The notes: generated by a model not told the origin, from the sequence alone. Positions 41,345-53,017 are shown, counted from the stretch's first letter. The stretch: DNA of 59,567 nt from Anaerolineales bacterium (GCA_020059485.1 JAGVCA010000041.1:1-59567); one strand, 5' to 3'. Program-made: numbers and translations.

Positions 41345-42580
41345 ATGGCAATGCTGGATAGAATGGACGTAACCCTGGACGAACTCAAACACCTGGTCAG
41401 CGACCAGGCCCTTGAGGGTGACACCCTGCTCCTGAACATGGGCCCGCAGCACCCCAGTACCCATGGTGTGCTGCGTTTGCTGCTGGAGCTGGATGGCGAG
41501 ATCATCATAAACTGCATCCCGGATATTGGTTTCCTGCATACCGGTATCGAGAAGAACATGGAAGCCAAGACCTATATCAAAGCTGAGGTGATGACCGACC
41601 GGCTGGATTATCTGAATACGATGGGCAACAACCTGGCCTATTGTCTGGCGATCGAACGTCTGGCCGAGTTGGATGTCCCCGAACGGGCTCAGGTTGTCCG
41701 GGTGATCTTCGCCGAACTGCAGCGGATCGCCTCGCATCTGGTCTGGCTCGGTACCCAGGCGCTGGACCTGGCGGCCATGTCGGTCTTCCTGTACTGCTTC
41801 CGCGAGCGCGAGTACATCCTGGATATTATGGAAGCCGCCTCCGGCCAGCGCATGATGACCACCTATTTCCGCCCCGGCGGTTTGTGGCGCGATGTGCCGG
41901 TCGAATTTGAACGGGCGGTGCGCAGCTTCCTGAAGTACATGCCCGGGCGCATCCAGCAATATGAAGACCTGCTGACCAAGAACCCGATCTTCCTCGACCG
42001 GGTGCGCGGCATCGGCGTGATGACCAAAGAACAGGCCCTGGCCTGGGGCGCGACCGGCGCGACCGCCCGCGGTTCCGGCGTGACCTATGACATCCGTAAG
42101 GCCATGCCGTATTCCGGCTACGAACAGTATGATTTCGACGTCCCCACCCATACCGCTGGGGATGTGTTTGGCCGCTACATGGTGCGGATGGAAGAAATGC
42201 GCCAGTCCCTGCGGATTATCGAGCAGGCCATCAACCGGTTGCCAATGGGTCCGTTCCGCAGCAACGACCGCAAATTTGTCCCGCCGCCGCGCTCCGAACT
42301 TGGGCGCAGCATGGAAGCGGTCATCCACCATTTCAAACTATGGACCGAGGGTTTCAATGTCCCCAAGGGGTCGGTTTACCAGGTAGTTGAATCGCCGCGC
42401 GGCGAACTGGGCGTGATGCTGGAAAGCGATGGCGGCCCGAAGCCGTACCGGATCAAATGGCGCACGCCCTCCTTCAGCCACATCCAGTTACTTTCCTGGA
42501 TCGCGAACGGACATTATGTTGCCGACCTGGTTGCCATTATCGGAAGCGTTGACATTGTGTTGGGAGATACAGACCGGTGA
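41345..42580 (+). CDS. nuoD: NADH-quinone oxidoreductase subunit D
   Basis: The protein has 411 residues, related to the large subunit of NiFe hydrogenase but without metal ligands. NMGPQHPSTHGVLRLLLEL at about residue 35 holds the conserved His of the quinone site, and then IPDIGFLHTGIEKNME, the 49-kDa subunit signature. It ends DLVAIIGSVDIVLGDTDR, as usual. It forms the quinone cavity with NuoB. The end overlaps nuoE by four bases. Confidence 0.98.
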   Translation: MAMLDRMDVTLDELKHLVSDQALEGDTLLLNMGPQHPSTHGVLRLLLELDGEIIINCIPDIGFLHTGIEKNMEAKTYIKAEVMTDRLDYLNTMGNNLAYCLAIERLAELDVPERAQVVRVIFAELQRIASHLVWLGTQALDLAAMSVFLYCFREREYILDIMEAASGQRMMTTYFRPGGLWRDVPVEFERAVRSFLKYMPGRIQQYEDLLTKNPIFLDRVRGIGVMTKEQALAWGATGATARGSGVTYDIRKAMPYSGYEQYDFDVPTHTAGDVFGRYMVRMEEMRQSLRIIEQAINRLPMGPFRSNDRKFVPPPRSELGRSMEAVIHHFKLWTEGFNVPKGSVYQVVESPRGELGVMLESDGGPKPYRIKWRTPSFSHIQLLSWIANGHYVADLVAIIGSVDIVLGDTDR

Positions 42581-43077
42581 ACCAACTCCACGAAAAATAT
42601 GCCAAAGAAATCGCCGAGATCCTGGCGAAATACCCGGCCGACCGCAAACGTTCCGCCGTCATGCCCCTGATCTACCTGGCGCAGCGGGACGGCAATTACA
42701 TCACCAAGCAGGAGATGTCCGAGATCGGCGAGATCCTCGAGATCACCACCACCGAGGTGGCTTCGATCGTCGGCTTCTATACCCTCTACCACGACAAGCC
42801 GGGCGGCAAGTATCGCATCCAGGTGTGCACCGACATGCCTTGCGCCCTGCGCGGGGCGGAGGAGTTCCTGGTGAACCTGTGCGAGAATGTCGGCGTCAAG
42901 GTCGGCGAGACCAGCGAAGACGGCCTGTTCTCGATCGAAGCGGTGATGTGCCTAGCAGCCTGTGACAAGGCGCCGATGTTCCAGGTGCAGTCCGACGACG
43001 GGATCGAATACCACGAGAACCAGACAGTCGAAGACACCAGGGCGCTGATCGACGGTTGGAAGAAGAAGGAGGGCTAA
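42577..43077 (+). CDS. nuoE: NADH-quinone oxidoreductase subunit E
   Basis: The protein has 166 residues from GTG 42577, which overlaps the end of nuoD (GTGA). It carries the N1a [2Fe-2S] cluster in a thioredoxin-like domain: CTDMPCALRGAEE and CLAACDKAPMFQV hold the four Cys. VASIVGFYTLYHDKPGGKYR is the family's usual stretch before the first pair. It pairs with NuoF at the NADH end of complex I. Confidence 0.97.
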   Translation: MNQLHEKYAKEIAEILAKYPADRKRSAVMPLIYLAQRDGNYITKQEMSEIGEILEITTTEVASIVGFYTLYHDKPGGKYRIQVCTDMPCALRGAEEFLVNLCENVGVKVGETSEDGLFSIEAVMCLAACDKAPMFQVQSDDGIEYHENQTVEDTRALIDGWKKKEG

Positions 43078-43078
43078 G

Positions 43079-44335
43079 ATGGCAGAGCACAAAGTCACCG
43101 GCCACCGCATCCTCCTGCGCCACCGCGATATTCCCGAGATCGGCAAGTTCGAGGTCTATACCGCCCAGGGCGGGTTTGACACCTTTAAAAAGGTTGTCAC
43201 TACCATGCAGCCCGCCGATGTCAAAAAACTTGTGCTGGATTCCGGCCTGCGCGGGCGCGGCGGTGCCGGGTTCCCCACCGGCCGCAAGTGGATGTTTGTC
43301 GACGACAACAACTGGCCGCACTACCTGGTGGTGAATGCAGACGAATCCGAACCAGGCACCTTCAAGGACCGCGAGATCATGGAGAGGAACCCGTGGCAGT
43401 TCCTGGAGGGTATCATGTGCAGCGCCTTCGCCATCGGCGCCAACGAGATCTACATCTACTTGCGCGGCGAATTCTGGCAGCTGGCCCATGAACTGGACCG
43501 GCAGATCGGCCGGCTGCGCAAGGAAAAACTGCTGGGCGAGAAACTGTTCGGCAGTGATTATTCCTTGAACATTTTTACCCACCTCGGCGCGGGGGCTTAT
43601 ATCTGCGGCGAGGAGACCGCCCTGCTCAATTCCCTCGAAGGCGTGCTGGGTCAGCCGCGGCTGCGCCCGCCCTTCCCGCCGGCAGTCGGCCTGTACGATA
43701 AACCGACCGTGGTCAACAATGTTGAGACTCTGGCCAATGTCGCCCTGATTCTGGAGAAGGGCGCGGACTGGTATCGTTCTTTCGGTACCACCGAGAGCGC
43801 CGGCACCAAGGTCTTCAGCCTTTCCGGGCGGGTGAACAAACCGGGCAATTATGAACTGCCCCTTGGCGCTACCTACCGCGAATTGATCTACGAATACGGC
43901 GGCGGGATCATCGACAACAAGAAGATCAAAGGGATCATGTCCGCTGGCGCTTCCTCGGCGGTGATCATCGCCAATGACGAAGCCCTCGATACTCCGATGG
44001 CGTATGAGTCAGTTCCCAAACTGGGTGCCGACCTCGGCTCGGCTTCCGTCATTATTCTGGACGAGACCGTCGATATGCGCTGGTTGATCAATAAAACCAT
44101 CCATTTCTTCAATCATGAGTCCTGCGGCAAGTGTACCCCCTGCCGTGAAGGCAATTACTGGATGCGGCACCTGACCGAGCGGATCTGGCACGGCCAGTCC
44201 GACCAATCGGATGTCATCCTGCTGGATAATGTAGCGAAGAACATGCAAGGAAAGTGTTTATGCGCTCTGGGCGAGTTTTCCACCATGGCGGTGGTCTCTT
44301 CGATCGAACGCTTCCCCGAGGACTTTAAGGCATAG
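43079..44335 (+). CDS. nuoF: NADH-quinone oxidoreductase subunit F
   Basis: The protein has 418 residues and contains the NADH and FMN site: LRGRGGAGFPTGRKWMFV and NADESEPGTFKDREIM. The N3 [4Fe-4S] cluster uses ESCGKCTPCREG and the later Cys in GKCLCALGEF. TNVETLANV-like VVNNVETLANVALIL is also conserved. This is the entry point of NADH electrons. Confidence 0.98.
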   Translation: MAEHKVTGHRILLRHRDIPEIGKFEVYTAQGGFDTFKKVVTTMQPADVKKLVLDSGLRGRGGAGFPTGRKWMFVDDNNWPHYLVVNADESEPGTFKDREIMERNPWQFLEGIMCSAFAIGANEIYIYLRGEFWQLAHELDRQIGRLRKEKLLGEKLFGSDYSLNIFTHLGAGAYICGEETALLNSLEGVLGQPRLRPPFPPAVGLYDKPTVVNNVETLANVALILEKGADWYRSFGTTESAGTKVFSLSGRVNKPGNYELPLGATYRELIYEYGGGIIDNKKIKGIMSAGASSAVIIANDEALDTPMAYESVPKLGADLGSASVIILDETVDMRWLINKTIHFFNHESCGKCTPCREGNYWMRHLTERIWHGQSDQSDVILLDNVAKNMQGKCLCALGEFSTMAVVSSIERFPEDFKA

Positions 44336-44337
44336 CT

Positions 44338-46851
44338 ATGGCAGAACAGGTAAAAGAAAAAATGGTCACTCTGACCATTGACGATGTGGAAGTTACCGTG
44401 CCGGAAGGCACGCTGGTGGTCGATGCTGCCAAGATGGTCGATATCGACATCCCGGTGTTTTGCTACCATCCCAAAATGGACCCGGTCGGGATGTGCCGGA
44501 TGTGCCTGGTGGATGTCGGCTTCCCGATGCGCGACCGCGAGACCGGCCAGCCGATCCTGGATGAGGACAGCAAGCAGGCTATTCAGTTTGGCCGCACCCT
44601 GGTGACCGGCTGTACCCAGGTGGTATCCGAGGGGATGGTCGTGATCGGTTACTCCGATAAGGTCAAGAAAGCCCGCAGCGACATCCTGGAAATGTTCCTA
44701 ACCTCGCACCCGCTGGACTGCCCGATCTGCGACAAGGGCGGTGAATGCCCGCTGCAGAACCTGACCATGAGCCACGGTCCGGGCGAGTCGCGCTTCCTGT
44801 TTGATGAGAAGAAGCACAACGAGAAGCATGTCCCCTTGGGCGAACTGATCTATCTGGACCGCGAGCGCTGCATCCACTGCGCCCGCTGTACTCGCTTCCA
44901 GGACGAGATCGTCGATGACCCGGTGATCGGTTTTTATAACCGCGGCCGCAGCCTTGAGATCACCACCTGGTCTGAGCCGGGCTTTGATTCCTACTGGTCG
45001 GGCAACACCACCGATATCTGCCCGGTCGGCGCGCTCACGACCGCTGATTTTCGCTTCCGCGCCCGGCCGTGGGAGATGCTGGCTTCGGCTTCGATCTGCA
45101 CCCAGTGCGCCGTCGGCTGCAACCTGACCCTGAACACCCGCCGGGAAGCGAAGAGCGACGGCCGGCTGGTGGTCAAGCGCGTCATGCCCCGACAGAACGA
45201 GCAGGTCAACGAACTGTGGATCTGCGACAAGGGCCGCTTTAATTACCACTACGCCGCTGCCGATGACCGCCTGACCAGCCCACTGGTCCGCAAGGACGGC
45301 AAGTTTGAAGCCGTCAGCTGGGAAGAAGCGCTGGACCTGGTGGCTGAGAAGTTCAAAGCGGCTGGCACCAGCCTGGTGACCCTGGCTGGCGGGCAGCTTT
45401 CGAACGAGGATTACTTCAACCTCGGCCAGTTATCCGGGCACCTGGGCGGCAAGTCCGCTCTATATTCCGGCATGATGGGCGGCAGCCTGACCGCCAAACT
45501 CGGGATCGGACTGGATAGTAACCTGGCCGACTTGGGCGCAGGCGACGCCATCCTGGTGGCTGCCAGCGATCTGGAAGAAGAAGCCCCGCTGTACTGGCTG
45601 CGCGTCAAGCAGGCCGCCGAACGCGGTGCGGCCTTGATTGTTGCCAACCCGCGCCGCACCAAGACCGACCGCTATGCCAGCCTCAAGCTGCGCTATGGGT
45701 ACGGACAGGAAGCGGCCGTGGTCATGGCGCTGATCAGCGCCATCTCGCCCAAGCAGCCCAACCTGTCTGAGGATGTCAAATCACTGGCGAAGGATGCGGC
45801 CGTCAAAGAGACTGCTCAGGTCTTGGCCGAAGCAAACAACCTGGTCGTATTTTTCGGCAGCGAAGGCACCGGCCTGGCGCAGTCTGAAGCATTGGCAAAG
45901 GCCTGCGCAAACCTGCTGACGGCCACCGGGCATACCGGCCGCCCCAATAACGGCTTGATTGGGGTGTGGGACCGCGGCAACGTTCAGGGCGCCTGGGATA
46001 TGGGCTTGCAGCCCAGCCCCAGCCTGTTCGAAGATTTAAAAGCTGCCAAAGCCGCCTATGTGGTTAGTGCAGACCCGGCCGGCGACGACCCGGCGCTGAA
46101 AATGGCGCTGGTCAAGGCTGAGTTTGTGGTTGTTCAGGAACTGCACCACACCGCCACGATGGAACTGGCCGATGTCGTGCTGCCTGCCCAGTCCTTTATC
46201 GAGCGTGAGGGCAGCGCCACCAACGGCGAACGCCGCGTCCAGCGCTACTATCCGGCTGTCACGCCTGTCCCAGGGACGAAGCCAGACTACGCCATCACGG
46301 CGGAGATCGGCGTTCGGCTCGGTAAACAATTGGAGAGCTTATCAGCCGGGATGGTCTTCACCCAGGTCGTCGGTAAATTTGCCGATTACGCCGATTTGGA
46401 TTATCAGGCATTGGCAGAAGTGCAGGACCAGTGGCCGATCATCGGCCGGGAAGACTTGTACTACGGCGGCACCGGCTATGCCAATAAGCAGGGCTTGGGC
46501 GTGCAGTTGAACACTGCTGCCGGGCGCGGGGAACCTGTCCCGCTCGAGATCTTCGATCTGCCTGAGATCAAAGTAGACGGACTGCTGGCCGTACCGGTCA
46601 CCAGCCTGTACGATCAGGGGAACAGCATGCGCTATGCTGCCGTCATGTTCCCCCGGATTGCCGCCACCCATGTGGTGATGAACCCGACGGATGCGGACGG
46701 CTTTGGCGAACATGTCGGGGTGACCCTGAACGGGTTCGATGCCCAGGTCGACCTGATGCTGGATGAAAAAGTCCCGCCGGGCGTGGTGCTGGTACCGCGC
46801 AGCTTTGGCCTGCCGATCTCCGGCCCGACGCCGATCACGATCAAGAAGTAA
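44338..46851 (+). CDS. nuoG: NADH-quinone oxidoreductase subunit G
   Basis: The protein has 837 residues. The N-terminal ferredoxin part has the N1b cluster (CYHPKMDPVGMCRMCLVDVG, then GCTQVVSEG), the N5 motif with its His ligand (HPLDCPICDKGGECPLQ) and the N4 Cys set (CIHCARCTRF and ICPVGAL). SICTQCAVGCNL and a later LWICDKGRF match the extra N7 cluster of some bacteria such as Escherichia coli and Thermus. The rest is a molybdopterin-oxidoreductase-like fold without a functional cofactor role. It ends with a C-terminal beta-barrel like part. Confidence 0.96.
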   Translation: MAEQVKEKMVTLTIDDVEVTVPEGTLVVDAAKMVDIDIPVFCYHPKMDPVGMCRMCLVDVGFPMRDRETGQPILDEDSKQAIQFGRTLVTGCTQVVSEGMVVIGYSDKVKKARSDILEMFLTSHPLDCPICDKGGECPLQNLTMSHGPGESRFLFDEKKHNEKHVPLGELIYLDRERCIHCARCTRFQDEIVDDPVIGFYNRGRSLEITTWSEPGFDSYWSGNTTDICPVGALTTADFRFRARPWEMLASASICTQCAVGCNLTLNTRREAKSDGRLVVKRVMPRQNEQVNELWICDKGRFNYHYAAADDRLTSPLVRKDGKFEAVSWEEALDLVAEKFKAAGTSLVTLAGGQLSNEDYFNLGQLSGHLGGKSALYSGMMGGSLTAKLGIGLDSNLADLGAGDAILVAASDLEEEAPLYWLRVKQAAERGAALIVANPRRTKTDRYASLKLRYGYGQEAAVVMALISAISPKQPNLSEDVKSLAKDAAVKETAQVLAEANNLVVFFGSEGTGLAQSEALAKACANLLTATGHTGRPNNGLIGVWDRGNVQGAWDMGLQPSPSLFEDLKAAKAAYVVSADPAGDDPALKMALVKAEFVVVQELHHTATMELADVVLPAQSFIEREGSATNGERRVQRYYPAVTPVPGTKPDYAITAEIGVRLGKQLESLSAGMVFTQVVGKFADYADLDYQALAEVQDQWPIIGREDLYYGGTGYANKQGLGVQLNTAAGRGEPVPLEIFDLPEIKVDGLLAVPVTSLYDQGNSMRYAAVMFPRIAATHVVMNPTDADGFGEHVGVTLNGFDAQVDLMLDEKVPPGVVLVPRSFGLPISGPTPITIKK

Positions 46852-46860
46852 GGACGCATT

Positions 46861-47877
46861 ATGAGTGAGACAACCGGCATGATCCTGGAATGGTCGATCA
46901 AAGCGGCAGTCGTGACTGTCATCTGCCTGATCGGCTTTGCCTACACCACCTACTACGAGCGTCGTTTCCTGGCCCGCATCCAGGTGCGGATCGGTCCCAA
47001 CCGGGCCGGCCCGTGGGGACTGTTGCAGCCGGTGGCGGATGGGGTCAAGCTGATCTTTAAGGAAGAATTGATCCCGCAGAAAGCCTATAAGTTCGCCTTT
47101 ATGCTGGCCCCGATCCTGACGATGATGCCGGCGATCATTGTGATGGGCGTGGTCCCCTGGGGGACCGAGGTGCAGATGTTCGGACGGACGGTCGAACTTG
47201 GGATCAGCAATGACCTTAACGTCGGGATCCTGTACATTCTCTCGGTGACCTCGATCGCGGTGTATGGCATTGTGCTGGCCGGCTGGTCTTCGAATAACAA
47301 ATATGCGATGCTGGGCGGCTTGCGCTCGACGGCCCAGATGATCTCGTACGAGCTGGCGCTCGGTCTGTCCTTCCTGCCGCCGATCATGCTGGCCGGCAGT
47401 ATGAGCCTGGCCGACATCGTGCGCGGGCAGCAGGATCTAGCCTGGTATTTTATTCCGCTGCTGCCGACCGCCATCGTGTTCTTCATCGCCGTACTGGCTG
47501 AGGTCAACCGCTCACCTTTTGATATGCCCGAGGCTGAGCAGGAACTGGTCGCCGGGTATCATACCGAGTATTCCGGGATGAAGTTCGCCCTGTTCTTCAT
47601 GGGCGAGTATGTCAAGATGTTCTCGATGAGCGCGGTCTTCAGCACGCTGTTCCTGGGCGGGTTCGCCGGGCCGTGGGTGGACCAGCTTCCCTGGCTGGGA
47701 CCGATCTATCTGCTGCTGAAGATCATTTTTTGTCTGGGCCTGATGATCTGGATCCGGGCCACGCTGCCGCGCTTCCGCTACGACCGCCTGATGGGTTTCG
47801 GCTGGAAGGTGCTGCTGCCGTTCGCGCTGATCAACATCGTGCTGACCGCCCTGATCATCACTCTCTTTGGTTTATAG
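46861..47877 (+). CDS. nuoH: NADH-quinone oxidoreductase subunit H
   Basis: The protein has 338 residues and eight membrane helices. YYERRFLARIQVRIGPNRAG and GLLQPVADGVKLIFKEE are the ND1-subunit landmarks at the quinone tunnel, followed by EVNRSPFDMPEAEQELVAGY, the second signature. It couples quinone reduction to the proton pumps. It lies ten bases after nuoG. Confidence 0.98.
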   Translation: MSETTGMILEWSIKAAVVTVICLIGFAYTTYYERRFLARIQVRIGPNRAGPWGLLQPVADGVKLIFKEELIPQKAYKFAFMLAPILTMMPAIIVMGVVPWGTEVQMFGRTVELGISNDLNVGILYILSVTSIAVYGIVLAGWSSNNKYAMLGGLRSTAQMISYELALGLSFLPPIMLAGSMSLADIVRGQQDLAWYFIPLLPTAIVFFIAVLAEVNRSPFDMPEAEQELVAGYHTEYSGMKFALFFMGEYVKMFSMSAVFSTLFLGGFAGPWVDQLPWLGPIYLLLKIIFCLGLMIWIRATLPRFRYDRLMGFGWKVLLPFALINIVLTALIITLFGL

Positions 47878-47902
47878 GTGTTAACGGAATAAGGATGCGA
47901 TT

Positions 47903-48415
47903 ATGAGCATATACAACCCGCTGCCGATCCTGAAAGGTCTGTGGACCACGCTGAAATCCGTGGTCGAAAGACCGGTCACGCTGCAGTATCCGGAAGAGAA
48001 GCGCGTCATGGTCGAGCGTTTCAAGGGCAGGCATCACCTCCGGCGCTACGACAACGGCCTGGAGAAATGCATCGGCTGTGCCCTGTGCGCGGCGGCCTGC
48101 CCGGCGGATGCCATCTTCGTCGAGGCTTCGGAGAATACGGATGACGTCCGTTTCTCCCCGGGTGAGCGTTATTCCAGCACCTATGAGATCAACCTGATGC
48201 GCTGCATTTACTGCGGCTATTGTGAGGATGCCTGCCCGACCCAGGCGATCGAACTGGGCAAAGACTACGAACTGTCTTATACCGAGAAGCGGAATTCGAT
48301 CATCACCCGCGAGGGGCTGCTGGATCAGGTGCCGGATGGCGGCGCACCGACCCCGCAAAAGGTCGAGCCGGGCAAGTTTGACCGCTCGATCCCCGATATG
48401 CCGGACCCGAAGTAG
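47903..48415 (+). CDS. nuoI: NADH-quinone oxidoreductase subunit I
   Basis: The protein has 170 residues and is an 8Fe ferredoxin-like subunit with clusters N6a and N6b: CIGCALCAAACPADAIF and CIYCGYCEDACPTQAIELG. KGRHHLRRYDNGLEKCIGC-type entry (here FKGRHHLRRYDNGLEK) leads in. It links the NuoG clusters to N2 in NuoB. It follows nuoH by 25 bases. Confidence 0.98.
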   Translation: MSIYNPLPILKGLWTTLKSVVERPVTLQYPEEKRVMVERFKGRHHLRRYDNGLEKCIGCALCAAACPADAIFVEASENTDDVRFSPGERYSSTYEINLMRCIYCGYCEDACPTQAIELGKDYELSYTEKRNSIITREGLLDQVPDGGAPTPQKVEPGKFDRSIPDMPDPK

Positions 48416-48428
48416 GAAGGGTGTGCTA

Positions 48429-48965
48429 ATGGATGCGAACCTGATCGTTTTTATCATTATGGCCGTTGTGGCCGTCGGCTCGGCGCTGGGGATGCTGCTG
48501 AACCGCAATGCGGTCTACTCGGCCCTGTTCCTGATCCTGAACTTTGCCACCATGGCGGTCTTTTATATCATCCTGGGCGGCCCGTTCATCGCCATGACCC
48601 AGGTGACGGTGTATGCCGGCGCGATCATGGTGCTGTTTCTGTTCGTGATCATGCTGCTGGGCGCGGAAGAACTGGCCGGCGGGCGGGTTAAGATCGACTG
48701 GCAGAAACCGGCCGCGGTCGTGCTTGGCCTGCTGTTGATGGCCGAACTGTTCGTGGTGGTCTTCTTCCGCGAAACCGTGTTCGGCGAGGCTGCTGAACTG
48801 ACCGAGTTCGGCACCCCGCAGCAGATCGGTCTGACCCTGTTCAACGATTACCTGCTGCCGTTCGAGATCACCGCTTTCCTGCTGCTGGCTGCTATGATCG
48901 GCGCGATCGTGATCGCCCGGCGGGTGCGCCAGAAACCGGGTAAACAGGAGACTGAGGAGAGATAG
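48429..48965 (+). CDS. nuoJ: NADH-quinone oxidoreductase subunit J
   Basis: The protein has 178 residues and five membrane helices (ND6-like). RNAVYSALFLILNFATMAVFY, then FIAMTQVTVYAGAIMVLFLFVIMLL, cover the helix with a pi-bulge important for coupling (central part QVTVYAGAIMVLFLFVIM). The tail is charged, ending KQETEER. ATG 48429 is 14 bases after nuoI; the frame is open much further upstream but that is inside nuoI. Confidence 0.95.
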   Translation: MDANLIVFIIMAVVAVGSALGMLLNRNAVYSALFLILNFATMAVFYIILGGPFIAMTQVTVYAGAIMVLFLFVIMLLGAEELAGGRVKIDWQKPAAVVLGLLLMAELFVVVFFRETVFGEAAELTEFGTPQQIGLTLFNDYLLPFEITAFLLLAAMIGAIVIARRVRQKPGKQETEER

Positions 48966-48968
48966 GCT

Positions 48969-49271
48969 ATGGTTCCGATTGATTATTACGTTGCATTATC
49001 AGCCGTCCTGTTCACGATTGGTGCGCTGGGTGTCCTCACCCGGCGGAATGCCATCATCATTTTCATGTCGATCGAGCTGATGCTGAATGCCGGCAACCTG
49101 CTGTTCGTGGCCTTTGCCCGTATGTACGAAGCCCTTAGCGGTCAGATCTTCGTCTTCTTCGTTATGACGGTGGCGGCGGCTGAGGTGGCGGTTGGCCTTG
49201 CGCTGATCGTGGCGGTCTTCCGCACCAAGAACACCATCAATATCGACGAGGCCAGCACGCTGAAGGGGTAA
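48969..49271 (+). CDS. nuoK: NADH-quinone oxidoreductase subunit K
   Basis: The protein has 100 residues and three membrane helices (ND4L-like). [20 protein letters not shown] carries the conserved Glu of the proton path, and [20 protein letters not shown] the second one. It starts three bases after nuoJ. Standard length. Confidence 0.98.
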   Translation: MVPIDYYVALSAVLFTIGALGVLTRRNAIIIFMSIELMLNAGNLLFVAFARMYEALSGQIFVFFVMTVAAAEVAVGLALIVAVFRTKNTINIDEASTLKG

Positions 49272-49294
49272 CCCGGCGCTGCGAGGAGTAACAC

Positions 49295-51478
49295 ATGCTG
49301 CTTAGTGAAACTACGACAACCGGATTTTTCCAACTCGTCCCCTGGATCGTGTTCTTCCCGGCGATCGGCTTGCTGATCAATACGTTCATGCCCTTAGTGA
49401 TGAAAGCCTTAAAGCGGGAGTGGGGCGAGCCGGCCGTGGCGATCACCGGCGTGACGGCTTCCGGGCTGGCATTGGTCGTTTCGGTGCTGCAGTTTATTTC
49501 GCTGCGGGCCGCACACGGGCACGAGCAGGTCGTCGGTGTGGCTGATTGGCTCAATATCGGTAGTTTCAACATCCCGTGGGAGTTCCGGGTGGATACGCTC
49601 TCGGTGACCATGATGCTGGTGGTCTCCGGCGTAGGCACCCTGATCCACCTGTATTCGGTCGGCTACATGCACTACGACGTGCGTTACAAAGGCGATCCGA
49701 AATCATACGCCCGCTTTTTCGTTTACCTGAACCTGTTCATCGCCATGATGATGATCCTGGTGAGCGGGAATTCCTACCTGATGCTGTTCGTCGGCTGGGA
49801 GGGCGTCGGTTTGTGCTCGTTCCTGCTGATCGGCTTCTGGTACACCAAGAACCCGGATGCCACCGATGGCACAAAAAATTCCTACGCCGCAAAGAAAGCC
49901 TTCATCGCCAACCGCGTCGGTGATTTCGGCTTCCTGATGGCGATGTTCATCACTTTCTGGCACTTCGGCACCCTCTCGTTCAGCGAGATCTTCCCCGAGG
50001 TGGCACATTACTCCGGTCCAGATGGCCTGATCTGGTGGATCGCCGGGTTCATGCTGCTGGGCGTGACCGGCAAATCGGCCCAGATCCCGCTGTATGTCTG
50101 GCTGCCGGACGCTATGGCCGGCCCGACACCGGTCTCGGCCCTGATCCATGCCGCCACGATGGTGACCGCTGGCGTGTACCTGGTGGCGCGCTCGGCCCCG
50201 GTCTTCAATGCCGTGGAGGGTGTGCATGTGCTGGTGGCGCTGGTCGGCGCGGCCACTGCCCTGTTCGCCGCCACGATCGCGGTCGGGCAATATGACATTA
50301 AAAAGGTGCTGGCCTATTCGACCGTCAGCCAGCTCGGTTTCATGGTGGCGGCGGTCGGGATGGGCGCGTATGTCGCCGGGATGTTCCATCTGGTGACGCA
50401 CGCCTTCTTCAAGGCGCTCTTGTTTCTGGCTTCCGGTTCGGTCATTCTGGCGGTCGAGCGCGGCCACCATCCGCTCGAGGAGACCGGCGACGCTAAGCAT
50501 ACGGGACACGATTCTCACCATGATGACCATGATGCGCATCATGAGGTCTTCGACCCGCAGGACATGCGCAACATGGGCGGCCTGCGCAAGCGCATCCCGT
50601 GGACCTTCTGGACCTACATGGCCGGGACACTGGCGCTGGCGGGCATTTTCCCGTTTGCCGGGTTCTGGTCCAAGGACGAGATCCTGCTGGACGCCTCGCA
50701 CTTTGAAGGCACCGCACTGGTGTACATCTTCCTGGTGATCGCTGCTATCTTCACCGCCTTCTATATGGGGCGGCAAGTGTGGATGGTGTTCTTCGGCGAA
50801 CCCCGTCATCACGCCGCGGAAGAGGCCAAAGAATCCCCCTGGACCGTGCTGGTGCCGTTGGTGGTCCTGGCTGTCCTCTCGGTGCTGGGCGGCTTCATGA
50901 ACTGGCCGTTCAAAGAAGGGCTGGAACCGCACGCCTTCGGACACTGGCTGGATTACACCTTTGCAGTCTCGACCGGGCATGAGGGCCACTTCCCGGAGTT
51001 CGACTTCGGCGTGGCGATCCAGTCCACCATCCTGGCGGTCGCGGCGATCATCGGCTCGTGGCTGCTCTACGGACGCAAGCCGCTCAAGGCTGGTCAGACC
51101 GACCCGCTGGCGAAAGCCCTCGGCCCGATCTTCAAGGGGATGAACGCCAAATGGTGGGTGGATGAACTCTACCAGGCGGTCATCCTGACCCCGTATGAAA
51201 AACTGGCCAAGTTCCTGTCCCAAACGATCGACTGGAACTTCTGGCACGACTGGTTCCACGAGAAGGGCATCCGCGACAACTTCCAGCGGCTGGCCCGCTT
51301 CCTGGCCGACCCGGTCGACCTGGGCTTCATTGACAGGATCTCACACTGGCTGGCGCAAGGCGCTCAAGGCTCCGGCGGCTGGCTGAGCAAGCTGCAGACC
51401 GGTTATGTCCGCAACTACGCGCTGGCCGTCTTCACCGGTGTGGTCGCGATCCTGGGCTATCTGATCCTGCTGCGGTAG
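49295..51478 (+). CDS. nuoL: NADH-quinone oxidoreductase subunit L
   Basis: The protein has 727 residues, an antiporter-like proton-pumping subunit with about 16 membrane helices and the long lateral helix near the C-terminus. GWEGVGLCSFLLIGFWYTK holds the key Glu, and GKSAQIPLYVWLPDAMAGPT and VSALIHAATMVTAGVYLVAR are the pump signatures. A loop near residue 400 has an unusual His/Asp-rich run (HTGHDSHHDDHDAHHE) between helices. It starts 23 bases after nuoK, with GAGGAG before the ATG. Confidence 0.97.
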   Translation: MLLSETTTTGFFQLVPWIVFFPAIGLLINTFMPLVMKALKREWGEPAVAITGVTASGLALVVSVLQFISLRAAHGHEQVVGVADWLNIGSFNIPWEFRVDTLSVTMMLVVSGVGTLIHLYSVGYMHYDVRYKGDPKSYARFFVYLNLFIAMMMILVSGNSYLMLFVGWEGVGLCSFLLIGFWYTKNPDATDGTKNSYAAKKAFIANRVGDFGFLMAMFITFWHFGTLSFSEIFPEVAHYSGPDGLIWWIAGFMLLGVTGKSAQIPLYVWLPDAMAGPTPVSALIHAATMVTAGVYLVARSAPVFNAVEGVHVLVALVGAATALFAATIAVGQYDIKKVLAYSTVSQLGFMVAAVGMGAYVAGMFHLVTHAFFKALLFLASGSVILAVERGHHPLEETGDAKHTGHDSHHDDHDAHHEVFDPQDMRNMGGLRKRIPWTFWTYMAGTLALAGIFPFAGFWSKDEILLDASHFEGTALVYIFLVIAAIFTAFYMGRQVWMVFFGEPRHHAAEEAKESPWTVLVPLVVLAVLSVLGGFMNWPFKEGLEPHAFGHWLDYTFAVSTGHEGHFPEFDFGVAIQSTILAVAAIIGSWLLYGRKPLKAGQTDPLAKALGPIFKGMNAKWWVDELYQAVILTPYEKLAKFLSQTIDWNFWHDWFHEKGIRDNFQRLARFLADPVDLGFIDRISHWLAQGAQGSGGWLSKLQTGYVRNYALAVFTGVVAILGYLILLR

Positions 51479-51508
51479 CCGGTAACCAACTTTACAAAGA
51501 GGATGATG

Positions 51509-53008
<1,500 letters not shown>

Positions 53009-53017
53009 GGCGCAGTG

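Noticed and set aside
49703-51259. 518-codon open frame antisense to nuoL
   Set aside because: His, Arg and Gln-rich shadow of nuoL with no domain signature.
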